Assembly: GCF_002214805.1 (NCBI RefSeq)
Contig: NZ_CP019914.1
Coordinates: 806,001-870,000 of the forward strand
Reading direction: 5' to 3'
DNA from: Brachyspira hampsonii
GTDB taxonomy: Bacteria > Spirochaetota > Brachyspiria > Brachyspirales > Brachyspiraceae
DNA length: 64,000 nucleotides
Below the pieces are notes generated by a model that was not told the origin of the DNA, ran no database searches, and worked only from the letters and a program-made list of their open reading frames with translations. This document shows positions 34,300 through 43,080 of this stretch, piece after piece (within the stretch, counting starts at the first letter, position 1; every line of letters starts with the position of its first letter). The translations under genes were made by a program, and so were the position numbers.

Positions 34300-35169
34300 A
34301 TGTTAATATATTCATTATCTATAAAAACAGAAAGAGGATTTGAAGATATAATTGAAGCTGTTATAGAAAGCGGTAAATTAAATATATTGGGGTTTAATAC
34401 AGAGTTCCCTATAAAAGAAGAAAATATTTCTATAGTTAATATATACAATGAAAATGAGGATATATTAAAAAATAATTTAAATATAATAGAAGAAAATATT
34501 AAAGGCATAGCAGAATACACTTATAATATAGAAAAATTAAAATCTGAAGAATATTTAACTTCATATATGGACTTTCTTAAACCTTTCAATGTAGGAGATG
34601 TTACTATAGTACCGAATTTAAAAGATTTTTATAATGGAGAATGTGAAAATCCGCTTTATATAGCAAAGCAGTATGCATTCGGTTCAGGAACTCATGAAAC
34701 CACATCGCTTGCTCTTGAAATGATTTATGAATATGCAAATAATAACGATATAGCTTCAAAGAGTATTGCTGATATTGGATGCGGAAGCGGTATATTATCA
34801 TTATTCGCTTATAAATTAGGAGCAAAAAATATTACCTCTATAGATATTGATAATGATGCTGTTCATTGTACTCTTGATAATGCTGATTACAACAGTATAA
34901 AACTTGATAATGTAATACTTGGAAATGCAAGAGATTTAATCAATTTGAATTTAAAATTCGATTTAGTAATAGCTAATATTGAAACTGATATTTTAATAAA
35001 TATTCTGCCGGATTTAAAAGAATTATTAAAACCTAGTTCTACATTAATATTATCAGGAATTTTACTAGAAAAAGAATCCTATATGATTAATGCCATAAGA
35101 GAAAATAAACTAAATATAGTTTTAAGAAAAAGAAAAAATGATTGGGTATCAATAATACTTAATCAATAA
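34300..35169 (+). CDS. prmA: Ribosomal protein L11 methyltransferase
   Basis: SAM-dependent enzyme that trimethylates L11. QYAFGSGTHETTSLALEMI (around 121-139) is the family-specific signature, and ADIGCGSGILSLFAYKLGA (around 155-173) is the SAM-binding motif. LVIANIETDILINILPDL (around 224-241) corresponds to the catalytic-loop region. Length 289 is normal. A TTGGAG site precedes the ATG. It sits between the DUF4954 gene and proA on the same strand with gaps of 28 and 30 bases, so the three are probably co-transcribed. The N-terminal substrate-recognition domain is weakly conserved. Confidence 0.92.
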   Translation: MLIYSLSIKTERGFEDIIEAVIESGKLNILGFNTEFPIKEENISIVNIYNENEDILKNNLNIIEENIKGIAEYTYNIEKLKSEEYLTSYMDFLKPFNVGDVTIVPNLKDFYNGECENPLYIAKQYAFGSGTHETTSLALEMIYEYANNNDIASKSIADIGCGSGILSLFAYKLGAKNITSIDIDNDAVHCTLDNADYNSIKLDNVILGNARDLINLNLKFDLVIANIETDILINILPDLKELLKPSSTLILSGILLEKESYMINAIRENKLNIVLRKRKNDWVSIILNQ

Positions 35170-35199
35170 TTAAATTATAAACATATTAAGGAGAATAAT

Positions 35200-36498
35200 A
35201 TGCAATTAATAGATTTAGTAAAAAATGCTAAGGAAGCAACATATCAATTACAATCGCTTGATACTGATATAAAAAATAAAGCATTGCTTGAAATAGCAAA
35301 AAAAATAGAAGAAAATAAAGACAAAATATTCGAAGCTAATAAAAAAGATTTGGAATACGCTCAAAAACTTCTTGATGAAAATAAAATTTCTAAATCAATG
35401 TTTAACAGATTGAAACTAGATGAAAATAAATTAATAGATGTTGTATCTGGTATAAGAGATGTTGTTAAACTTGAAGACCCTATTAATAAAGTATTATTAG
35501 AAACAGAGCTTGATGACAATTTATTATTAAAAAAAATATCCTGCCCTATTGGTTTAATTGCTGTAATATTTGAGGCTCGTCCTGATGTTATATCACAAAT
35601 ATCTTCTTTATGCATCAAGTCTTCAAATGCCGTTATACTTAAAGGAGGAAGCGAGGGAGAAAATACCAATAAAGCAATATTTAATATAATAGAAGAAACT
35701 CTAAACAATATAAAAGAATTTCCAAAGAATTCTGTTAATTTAGTATTCACAAGGGAAGACATAAAAGAATTATTATCAATGGACAAATATATTGACCTTA
35801 TAATACCAAGAGGCGGAAACAGTTTAGTACAGTATATAAAGTCAAATACCAATATTCCTGTATTAGGTCATGCTGACGGTATATGTCATTTATATATAGA
35901 TGAATCTGCCAATCAGGAAAAGGCATTAAAAATATGTTTAGACTCAAAAGCACAGTATCCAAGTGCATGCAATGCTGTTGAAACTATACTCATAAATAAA
36001 AATATTGCTTCAGAATATTTGCCAAAACTTTATAAGCTGTTTAAAGAAAATGAAATAAAGATGAACTCAGATGAAGAAGTGAAAAAAATATTAAATACTC
36101 AAGATATAGGTGAAGTGAAAGAATGGCATTTAGAATACGGCGACAAAGAAGTATCATTAAAAATAGTAAAAGACACAGAAGAAGCATACAATCATATAAA
36201 CAAATACGGCTCTCATCATACAGACTCAATCATATCTGAAAATAAAGACAATATAGAAAAATTTATGACTTATGTTGATTCTGCTAATGTGTACTGTAAT
36301 GCTTCTACAAGATTTTCTGACGGATTTAGATACGGTTTCGGTGCGGAAGTTGGAATATCTACAAACAAAACGCATGCAAGAGGACCTGTAGGTTTAGAAG
36401 GTTTAACAATATATAAATATAAAATTTTCGGCAGCTATCAGATTGTATATGATTATGTGAGCCATAGAGCTAGTTTCAAGCATAAGAGAATAAAATAA
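35200..36498 (+). CDS. proA: Gamma-glutamyl phosphate reductase
   Basis: Second enzyme of proline synthesis, reducing gamma-glutamyl phosphate with NADPH. 432 residues, typical. IFEARPDVISQISSLCIKSS (around 125-144) and VILKGGSEG are family motifs, YPSACNAVETILI (around 252-264) carries the catalytic Cys, and the end contains GRYGFGAEVGIST-like sequence (GFGAEVGISTNKTHARGPVG). AAGGAG precedes the ATG. No proB is next to it, so proline synthesis is split across loci. The last 15 codons are duplicated downstream of the terminator. Confidence 0.95.
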   Translation: MQLIDLVKNAKEATYQLQSLDTDIKNKALLEIAKKIEENKDKIFEANKKDLEYAQKLLDENKISKSMFNRLKLDENKLIDVVSGIRDVVKLEDPINKVLLETELDDNLLLKKISCPIGLIAVIFEARPDVISQISSLCIKSSNAVILKGGSEGENTNKAIFNIIEETLNNIKEFPKNSVNLVFTREDIKELLSMDKYIDLIIPRGGNSLVQYIKSNTNIPVLGHADGICHLYIDESANQEKALKICLDSKAQYPSACNAVETILINKNIASEYLPKLYKLFKENEIKMNSDEEVKKILNTQDIGEVKEWHLEYGDKEVSLKIVKDTEEAYNHINKYGSHHTDSIISENKDNIEKFMTYVDSANVYCNASTRFSDGFRYGFGAEVGISTNKTHARGPVGLEGLTIYKYKIFGSYQIVYDYVSHRASFKHKRIK

Positions 36499-36505
36499 AA
36501 TATAA

Positions 36506-36561
36506 AAATTGTTAGTACCTGCTATTCGTTAGAATGGCAGGTGATATTTAACTAACAATTT
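36506..36561 (+). terminator. proA terminator, nested hairpin
   Basis: Outer arms AAATTGTTAGT (36506-36516) and ACTAACAATTT (36551-36561) are perfect. An inner hairpin ACCTGCTATTC/GAATGGCAGGT (36517-36527 with 36532-36542) sits inside. A T-run follows. Confidence 0.8.
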
Positions 36562-36580
36562 TTATTAGCAATAATAAAAT

Positions 36581-36629
36581 ATTATGTGAGCCATAGAGCT
36601 AGTTTTAAGCATAAGAGAATAAAATAAAA
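36581..36629 (+). pseudogene. Second copy of the proA 3' end
   Basis: These 49 bases match 36452-36500, the last codons of proA with its stop and a few following bases, at 48 of 49 positions. The offset is 129 bases and the proA terminator lies between. The copy has no start and is not expected to be translated. Confidence 0.85.
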
Positions 36630-36645
36630 CATTAGAATAATAAAA

Positions 36646-36679
36646 AACAAGCTGATAATTTCAAATATATCAGCTTGTT
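36646..36679. terminator. Strong hairpin terminator
   Basis: Perfect 12-base arms AACAAGCTGATA (36646-36657) and TATCAGCTTGTT (36668-36679) followed by TTTTTT on the plus strand. Also usable by the convergent lipoprotein gene. Confidence 0.9.
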
Positions 36680-36701
36680 TTTTTATTCTCAAATATTTTG
36701 T

Positions 36702-37070
36702 TTAGCTTACTTTTTCAAAATAATAAGTTATCCCAGATACACTTCCATAACTTATTTCACATTCAGTATCACTTATAAAATGAAATGTAATATTTCCTAA
36801 AATCGGAAGATTAGGTATAACTAACTCATAATAACTTCTTTCATTATATTTCTCCCTACTCCAATTTTCAATATAATGACTGCTGGATGAACCATCGTCA
36901 TTATAAAAAGTTAATATACCATCATAAGAAATAGTAAATCTTTGTCTGTAATTATCATTATTTCTCCAAGTACCTCTTAAATCATAAGGTCTGAATTTTG
37001 ATGCTGAGTTAAATAATGATGAGCATGATGTCAAGAATAAAGATGTTAATGAAAGAAGTACCATTAACAA
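36702..37070 (-). CDS. Small lipoprotein with an apparently frameshifted start
   Basis: The readable frame starts at a TTG at 37070 and gives 122 residues with a lipoprotein signal ending LFLTSC. There is no ribosome site at that TTG. An AGGAGG site with an ATG at 37102 lies upstream, but its frame stops after seven codons. One extra A in the six-A run (37088-37093) would join them into MINKKRIVKFILLMVLLS..., a textbook signal peptide. So the gene is either out of frame, phase-variable, or affected by a sequencing error. The mature part (LRGTWRNNDNYRQRFTISYDG, then TFYNDDGSSSSHYIE) looks like a lipocalin-like beta protein. Confidence 0.6.
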   Translation of the reverse strand: MLMVLLSLTSLFLTSCSSLFNSASKFRPYDLRGTWRNNDNYRQRFTISYDGILTFYNDDGSSSSHYIENWSREKYNERSYYELVIPNLPILGNITFHFISDTECEISYGSVSGITYYFEKVS

Positions 37071-37102
37071 TATAAATTTTACAATTCTTTTTTATTAATC
37101 AT

Positions 37103-37518
37103 ATAAACCTCCTATTTATATTGTAATAATAATACAATATACCCCATTATGATATATATTATATAATACTTTGTCAATACATCAAAAAAAAAAAAATATA
37201 TAATCTAATATAATTATAATTTTTAACATAAAATCAAATATATATAAATTTAAATATTTTAATATATAATATTAAAACTGTAACTTTTTTGTTATTTTTG
37301 TCAAAGTCCTAATTACTAAAGTTAAACTATTGCATAATAATAATCACTATATACAAATATAAAATTACATATATTTCATTAGACAATACTCAAATTAGTT
37401 AATTTATATATTTTATACATTTTTGAATATAAAACTATATAATAAAAAACTTGATAAAATGCCCGATTTTGATATAATAGTATAATTTCATGATAGTTTT
37501 TAGTTTAAGGATATATTT
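37103..37518. other. AT-rich region upstream of parA
   Basis: About 415 bases with a run of 13 A at 37182-37194 and no ORF. I looked for DnaA boxes (TTATNCACA) and a parS palindrome and saw none. The right end carries the parA promoter. Confidence 0.45.
37451..37478 (+). promoter_or_regulatory. parA promoter
   Basis: TTGATA (37451-37456) and TATAAT (37473-37478), spacing 16, about 40 bases before the ATG. Confidence 0.65.
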
Positions 37519-38283
37519 ATGTCTAAAGTTATAGCTATAGTCAATCAAAAAGGCGGAGTTGGAAAGACAACTACAGCAGTCAATCTAAGTGCAAGTATAG
37601 CAAAAATGGGTCATAAAACACTTCTTATAGATATAGACCCTCAGGCAAATGCTTGTTTAGGGGTAGGCGTTACAAGAGATAAGATGCAAAAAAGTGTATA
37701 TGACATATTAATAGGACAGGCTGAAGCAAAAGAAGTAATAATGCCTACATATCAGGAAAATTTATTTCTAATACCAGCCGACTCAGATTTGGTAGGTGCT
37801 CAAATAGAACTTGTAAATGAAATAGCTAGGGAATATAAATTAAAAAAGGCTGTAGAAACTATAAAAAATGACTATGAATATATTATTATAGACTGTCCCC
37901 CAACTTTGGGCATATTAACTCTTAATGCATTAACTGCCGCTGATTCTGTTCTTATACCTATACAATGTGAGTTTTATGCTTTAGACGGTGTTGCTGAACT
38001 TAATAATACAATAGCACTTGTAAAAGAAAATCTTAATAAAGAATTAAAAATAGAGGGAGTTCTTCTTACTATGTATGATGCCAGAACTAAATTAGCTTCA
38101 GATGTAGTTAAAGAGGTTGTCAATTTCTTTAAAGAAAAAACTTATAAAACTATGATACCTAGAAATGTAAGATTAAGCGAGGCTCCTTCTTACGGTAAAG
38201 CTATAGGAGATTATGATAAAGATTGTGTTGGGGCTAGAAGCTATAAGGAATTTGCCAAAGAGTTTATTGAGAAATCTAAATAA
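37519..38283 (+). CDS. parA: ParA/Soj chromosome-partitioning ATPase
   Basis: 254 residues, the size of chromosomal Soj-type ParA without an N-terminal HTH. The deviant Walker A NQKGGVGKTTTAVNL is at residues 8-22, Walker A' LLIDIDPQANA at about 35-45, and Walker B IIIDCPPTLGIL at about 118-129. It works with ParB to segregate origins. AAGGA precedes the ATG. A GNAT-type gene separates it from parB, which is unusual because parA and parB are normally adjacent. Confidence 0.95.
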   Translation: MSKVIAIVNQKGGVGKTTTAVNLSASIAKMGHKTLLIDIDPQANACLGVGVTRDKMQKSVYDILIGQAEAKEVIMPTYQENLFLIPADSDLVGAQIELVNEIAREYKLKKAVETIKNDYEYIIIDCPPTLGILTLNALTAADSVLIPIQCEFYALDGVAELNNTIALVKENLNKELKIEGVLLTMYDARTKLASDVVKEVVNFFKEKTYKTMIPRNVRLSEAPSYGKAIGDYDKDCVGARSYKEFAKEFIEKSK

Positions 38284-38313
38284 TGATAATTTTTATATGA
38301 GGATATTTATGGT

Positions 38314-38817
38314 ATGAACAACATTATTTTAAAAGATGTGAAAAAAGAAGATATTTTTATATTTAAAAATAAATTACAAGAATCATTCATATTTGGAGCT
38401 AAAAAATATTTTGGAGAAAATATTACAGATAAAATTCCTGAAGAAAAAGATATTGATGAATCTTTAAATATGAATAGTGTATATTCTTATCATTTAGTTC
38501 TTGATAATGAAAAAGTTGGCGGAGCAATAGTAGAAATAAATAATGAAACTAATAATAATGAACTTCATTTCTTTTTTCTTTATCCAGAGCATCAGAATAA
38601 AAAAATAGGATATTTATCTTGGAAGGCTATAGAAAATAAATATCCTAAAACAAAAACTTGGACATGTTATACTCCATATTTTGAGAAACGCAATATAAAT
38701 TTTTATGTAAATAAATGCGGTTTTCATATAGTTGCTTTTTATAATCAATATAATAAACTTGAAGGAATAGATAGCGGTCCTGAAGATTTTTTTAAATTTG
38801 AAAAAGTTGTAAATTAA
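38314..38817 (+). CDS. GNAT-like N-acetyltransferase
   Basis: 167 residues. VGGAIVEINNETNNNELHFF and FLYPEHQNKKIGYLSWKAIE (around 70-105) fit the GNAT strand and acetyl-CoA loop, and ERNINFYVNKCGFHIVAFYN-like sequence (around 128-147) is the typical C-terminal segment. Substrate unknown. An ATG at 38309 is better placed for the ribosome site but reads only ATG GTA TGA. The real start at 38314 overlaps this two-codon ORF, which may lower translation. It is inserted between parA and parB, with the same strand and short gaps. Confidence 0.8.
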   Translation: MNNIILKDVKKEDIFIFKNKLQESFIFGAKKYFGENITDKIPEEKDIDESLNMNSVYSYHLVLDNEKVGGAIVEINNETNNNELHFFFLYPEHQNKKIGYLSWKAIENKYPKTKTWTCYTPYFEKRNINFYVNKCGFHIVAFYNQYNKLEGIDSGPEDFFKFEKVVN

Positions 38818-38858
38818 TAATATAATTATGTTAATTAAATAAAATTAAGAGGGTTTAT

Positions 38859-39815
38859 ATGAGCAGAAAAGGCGGACTTGGCGGTCAGGGTTTAAGTGCA
38901 TTAATAAAATCTACTGACACTGAAATAAGAACAGCAGCTGAAGAAGCAGAAAAAAACGGAGTATTAGAAATAGATGTATCACTTATAGATGTTAATCCGG
39001 ATCAGCCTAGAAAAGTATTTAATGAAGAAGAAATACAGGGGCTTGCCGAATCCATAAAAGAAAATGGACTCATAAATCCTATTACTTTAAGAGAAAAAGA
39101 CGGAAAATATCAGATAATATCCGGAGAAAGAAGATTCAGAGCTTTCAAATTTTTAAATAGAAACAAAGTTCCAGCATTAGTTCTTCAAAATATAGCCGAC
39201 TCCAAAATGCTTGAGCTTACATTAGTTGAAAATATACAAAGATCCGATTTAAATGCCATAGAAGTTGCAAGAAGCTATAAAAAATTAATATATGATTTGA
39301 ATATCAAACAGGAAGAATTAGCTTTAAGAGTAGGAAAAAGCAGAAGTACAATATCAAATTCAATGCGTATATTAGATTTAAGCGAAAATATACAAAACTT
39401 AATATTAGAATCTAAAATAACAGAGGGACATGCAAGAGCTATATTATCATTAAATGATGAAAATGAAAGAGAAGAATTTGCTAAGGAAATAGTAGAAAAA
39501 GGATACTCTGTAAGGGAATGCGAAAGAATAGTAAAAGAAAGAAAAAATAATATTTCAAATAACTCTAATAATGAAGAAAGTACAGAAAATAAAAGTGAAA
39601 TAAAAAAAGAAAATAAGAAAGACCCTAATATAAAAAAATTAGAAAATGATTTAGAAAAAATATTCTCTACTAAAGTTAATGTCATAGATAAAAATGGAAA
39701 AGAAGGTAAAATAATTATAGAATACTATAGTTCTGATGATCTATCCAGAATAATGGACATGCTTGAAAAAGTATATGAAAGAGAAAATGGAATAAAACCC
39801 ACTCTTGAATATTAG
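38859..39815 (+). CDS. parB: ParB/Spo0J chromosome-partitioning protein
   Basis: CTP-dependent DNA clamp that loads at parS and partners ParA. 318 residues. The N-terminal box LIDVNPDQPRKVFNEEEI and GERRFRAFKFL (around 88-98) is the ParB/Srx CTP-binding domain. LVENIQRSDLNAIEVARSY (around 125-143) and an HTH (EELALRVGKSRSTISNSMRIL) follow. The linker (about 225-255) is Asn/Lys/Glu-rich, and the C-terminus is the dimer domain. The start at 38859 has GAGGG upstream. I found no obvious parS in the window. Confidence 0.95.
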   Translation: MSRKGGLGGQGLSALIKSTDTEIRTAAEEAEKNGVLEIDVSLIDVNPDQPRKVFNEEEIQGLAESIKENGLINPITLREKDGKYQIISGERRFRAFKFLNRNKVPALVLQNIADSKMLELTLVENIQRSDLNAIEVARSYKKLIYDLNIKQEELALRVGKSRSTISNSMRILDLSENIQNLILESKITEGHARAILSLNDENEREEFAKEIVEKGYSVRECERIVKERKNNISNNSNNEESTENKSEIKKENKKDPNIKKLENDLEKIFSTKVNVIDKNGKEGKIIIEYYSSDDLSRIMDMLEKVYERENGIKPTLEY

Positions 39816-39824
39816 GAGCAATTT

Positions 39825-41030
39825 TTGAAAACGGCATTAAAATACATTTTAATTATCACCATAATAACATTAAATCTTTATTCAAAAGAAACTTTACTTA
39901 TAGCCACTGTAGATTTGGACCATAGTTTAAGAGCCAATGAACCTATGAGAAAAGAGTTTGTAAGAACAATAAATAGATTTGCTTATCTCAAACAAAAAAC
40001 TTCTATTTCTGTAGACAGAGAAAAGAAAAAACTATTTTCTACAAATAAACTTAGTTTAGAAGATGGATTAACAGTTGCATCAAATCTAAAAGTACAGGCA
40101 GTTATAATAATGGATAGTGAAAAAGTATTAAAAGCAACAAATACAAATAATAATAATAATAATAATAATAATATAACTATTAATTCAAACGATATCAATA
40201 CGATGTTAAGCAATTATAATATTACAAATACCATGCTTAGTAATGATATTGTACTTACAAATGAGATAAAAGATTTAGGCGATTTAATAGAATACGGAAT
40301 AGGAGAGAAAACAGAAAATATAGATAAAGACGGAGAAGAAAAAAGTGATGAAGAACTTTATGAGATTAGATATAATTTCAAAGTTATAGATATGGCAACA
40401 GGTGATACGCTTAAAGAATATAAATTAAAAAATCAGTCTGAAAGTGTATCAATTCTGCAGGAAATATGCACTTATTTAGAATTTCATTTATCCAACCTAT
40501 TATTTAAATCTATGGAATCTCCAATAAACGGTATATATTTAAATTTTAGGATAGAAAGAATCACATTAGAAAATAAAACAAATGTAATAAATAATCAAGG
40601 GGAAATAATAGAAGGCGAATCTTTCACTCTAAATTTCAGATCAAATGCTGAAGGTTATTTATATATTTTTGCATTTCAAAATGATGGAAATGTAATATTA
40701 ATGTTCCCTAATGACTTTAATAATTTCATAAAAAATAAATATAAAAATAAAATAGAAGCTAGAAAAAACTATGTAATTCCTCCTGAAAATTCTAAATTCA
40801 ATATAAAAATAAGACCTCCATTTGGAGAAGATGCTTTTTACTGTTTATACACAAAAAAAGAACAGCAATGGATTAGAGGTGAATATTTTAAAGGCGACGG
40901 CTTTCAAATGTGTCAAAAAAATAAAATCGGAGAATTTACAGATAAATTGAAATATAAATTAAAATTCATTAATTCTAACGATTGGCATATATCAAAAGTA
41001 TATTTAAAATCTATTTCAGAAACAAAATAA
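39825..41030 (+). CDS. Secreted DUF4384-domain protein
   Basis: Starts at a TTG with AGGAG seven bases before it, 9 bases after parB. A hydrophobic signal (ALKYILIITIITLNLYSKE) begins the 401-residue product. Residues about 105-118 are nearly all Asn, encoded by an AAT/AAC trinucleotide run (about 40140-40175). The C-terminal part (about 265-350) matches DUF4384: GESFTLNFRSNAEGYLYIFA, then VILMFPNDFNNFIKN and YVIPPEN. DUF4384 proteins are exported and of unknown role. The variable Asn run may be slippage-prone but stays in frame. Confidence 0.8.
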   Translation: MKTALKYILIITIITLNLYSKETLLIATVDLDHSLRANEPMRKEFVRTINRFAYLKQKTSISVDREKKKLFSTNKLSLEDGLTVASNLKVQAVIIMDSEKVLKATNTNNNNNNNNNITINSNDINTMLSNYNITNTMLSNDIVLTNEIKDLGDLIEYGIGEKTENIDKDGEEKSDEELYEIRYNFKVIDMATGDTLKEYKLKNQSESVSILQEICTYLEFHLSNLLFKSMESPINGIYLNFRIERITLENKTNVINNQGEIIEGESFTLNFRSNAEGYLYIFAFQNDGNVILMFPNDFNNFIKNKYKNKIEARKNYVIPPENSKFNIKIRPPFGEDAFYCLYTKKEQQWIRGEYFKGDGFQMCQKNKIGEFTDKLKYKLKFINSNDWHISKVYLKSISETK

Positions 41031-41056
41031 GCTATCACTTTATTAAGTAATAGCTT
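41029..41056. terminator. Hairpin terminator
   Basis: AAGCTAT-C-ACTT and AAGT-A-ATAGCTT (41029-41056) form a stem with one mismatch, overlapping the stop of the DUF4384 gene and lying between convergent genes. Confidence 0.7.
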
Positions 41057-41087
41057 CTTTGTTAATAAAACTTTTCGTATATAAAAA

Positions 41088-41777
41088 TTATTTATAGATA
41101 TATTTACTATTGTAAAGAGGCTGATATCTGTTTTCTTTATCTAAAAATGAATCGAGATAAAAATCATATAAAACAATTGTGCCGTCATCCATTACATGTC
41201 CAACAGGATCATACTTATAAAAAGGCATAATAGAACCTTTATATTTTACTGTATCTGAAGGTCCCCATTTTGTAGGCACATCAACTCCGAACACTTTATC
41301 TTCTTCTACAGGAACACCATATATATACACATATTTTGTATATATATCTACAGCTACCAATGTATTATCCAAAGATATTATTCCGCCGCCCTTTCCTGTA
41401 AATCTATAAAAATAAAAACGTTTCATAGCATTAGCATTCTCTCTGTTTCTTTTCTCTGTATATAGAGGATTATATCCCCTGTACTGATAGTATGTCATAG
41501 ATGATATGAAAAATATACCTGCCTTTGAATTTTTACCCTTATATGAATATTCTTTTATGCTAGTATCAGAAGACTCCCAATACATATTTTCAGTTTTATC
41601 TACAAATCGTAATGTTGGTACATTATCCCCGCTGAAAGTAGCAACTAAAAGCCAATCTTTAAATTTTGAAGAACTAAAATTCGGATTATATGATAAATCT
41701 CTTTCTATAGTTTCTTTAGAAAATAAAAATAAACTATTTATAAATATAAATAATAAACAAAAAAGTATTTTTTTCAT
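41088..41777 (-). CDS. Secreted protein of unknown function
   Basis: 229 residues with a clear signal peptide (KKILFCLLFIFINSLFLFSKE). The mature part is rich in Tyr, Lys and Asp (YYQYRGYNPLYTEKRNREN; DTVKYKGSIMPFYKYDPVG) with probable beta structure. No cysteine-lipobox, no membrane segment and no family that I recognise. Convergent with the DUF4384 gene and separated from it by a terminator. The segment TGKGGGIISLDNTLVAVDIY could be a nucleotide- or ligand-binding turn, but this is a guess. Confidence 0.7.
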   Translation of the reverse strand: MKKILFCLLFIFINSLFLFSKETIERDLSYNPNFSSSKFKDWLLVATFSGDNVPTLRFVDKTENMYWESSDTSIKEYSYKGKNSKAGIFFISSMTYYQYRGYNPLYTEKRNRENANAMKRFYFYRFTGKGGGIISLDNTLVAVDIYTKYVYIYGVPVEEDKVFGVDVPTKWGPSDTVKYKGSIMPFYKYDPVGHVMDDGTIVLYDFYLDSFLDKENRYQPLYNSKYIYK

Positions 41778-42021
41778 AAATCAACTCAAAAATCAATAAA
41801 TATTTAATTTTTATAAATTCATAATACACCAAATAATATTTAAGTAAATGTCAAAAATACAGTATATAATATAAATTTAATATAAATTAAAGAAAAAATA
41901 ACTTTTCGATATATTTATCATACATTTCACACAAAAAATACTACATTTTAATATTATTGTTGCTGAATTAGCGGACATTTTTTATTTTATGTCTTATAAA
42001 CAGTTTCTTATATAGAATATA

Positions 42022-43065
42022 TTATTTTTCATTATCTGAATTAAGTTCTATATATTTTACATCATCTTTATTTTCGTTTTGATTATTATCAGGATTAATT
42101 TCTATTAACTTAATATCCTCTTTATCATCAGATACAGAATTATTTTTATCTTCAGAATCAGTTTTTTTGCCAATATTTTTTAATTTTCCATAAATGATTA
42201 CAAAAATAAGATAATAAATAATAGACATTAAAACAGCAGATAAACTGTAAGGTATCAAAGACATATTATTATTATATACTGTATTAAATAAATAGTTATA
42301 ACCATAAGGGAAAAGTATATATAATAATAATATTAATGGAATAGTAAGAAAAAGCCATAATTTATTTTTATAAACTTTATCAGCAAATGAATATGATATA
42401 ATAATCGTTAATATAGATATGGTAGTCAAATATGAAACAGTACCTCTATCTAATTTAGCATTATTATAATCCAATTCTAAGAAATTCATTATAATTATTC
42501 CGCATATAGAAGTTAAAAATATACCTATCATAGTATACAATATTGCAAATAATAATTTAAGAAAAAATACTCTGCTTGAAAATTCTTTTTCAGTATGAGG
42601 AAGCATTTCTACAACCCAAAGTATTATAGAAAAAGAAAAAGTTTGAATAAGAAGTTCCGGTAAATTGTGCAGATGAAATTCAATAGGAAGCTGAGTATAT
42701 ATTAAACCTTCTATAGAACTTGGTGCTGATGAAGGGGCTGCAATAATACCTATACATACAAATATAAGCCATACTATAAACCAGCCAAATTTGGAGGCTA
42801 TAAGTTTTCTAAGCGGAAATAATGCAATAGCTATGAATATTGCTCTTATAGGCTGCAAAAATGGACCTATAACTGTAAGAGGAGATTCAAAACCTCTCAT
42901 AAAATTGACAACTATATCATTGCTATATATACTGCTGTAATCAAACATATTAGAAAATAAAATGCCGAAAACTATATAGGTTAAAGTATGAATGACGGCA
43001 ACTTTTATATAAAAAATAAAAAAATGTCTGAAAAAAATTTTAGGATTATTCTCATTTTCTTCCAT
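42022..43065 (-). CDS. Polytopic membrane protein of unknown function
   Basis: 347 residues with about eight hydrophobic segments between residues 12 and 290, then an acidic Asp/Asn/Glu-rich cytoplasmic tail (about 295-347) containing a near-repeat (DDKEDIKLIEINPDNNQNE and DDVKYIELNSDNEK). Segments such as ESPLTVIGPFLQPIRAIFIA and FPLRKLIASKFGW are distinctive, but I cannot assign a family. It lies 15 bases downstream of ymdB on the same strand, so it is likely the last gene of the rny-ymdB unit. Confidence 0.7.
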   Translation of the reverse strand: MEENENNPKIFFRHFFIFYIKVAVIHTLTYIVFGILFSNMFDYSSIYSNDIVVNFMRGFESPLTVIGPFLQPIRAIFIAIALFPLRKLIASKFGWFIVWLIFVCIGIIAAPSSAPSSIEGLIYTQLPIEFHLHNLPELLIQTFSFSIILWVVEMLPHTEKEFSSRVFFLKLLFAILYTMIGIFLTSICGIIIMNFLELDYNNAKLDRGTVSYLTTISILTIIISYSFADKVYKNKLWLFLTIPLILLLYILFPYGYNYLFNTVYNNNMSLIPYSLSAVLMSIIYYLIFVIIYGKLKNIGKKTDSEDKNNSVSDDKEDIKLIEINPDNNQNENKDDVKYIELNSDNEK

Positions 43066-43080
43066 AAAATTCTCTCTGAT

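Noticed and set aside
37103-37518. Replication origin beside parA
   Set aside because: The region is AT-rich next to parA, but I found no DnaA-box-like or parS-like sequence and no dnaA/gidA neighbours. Needs GC-skew analysis to decide.
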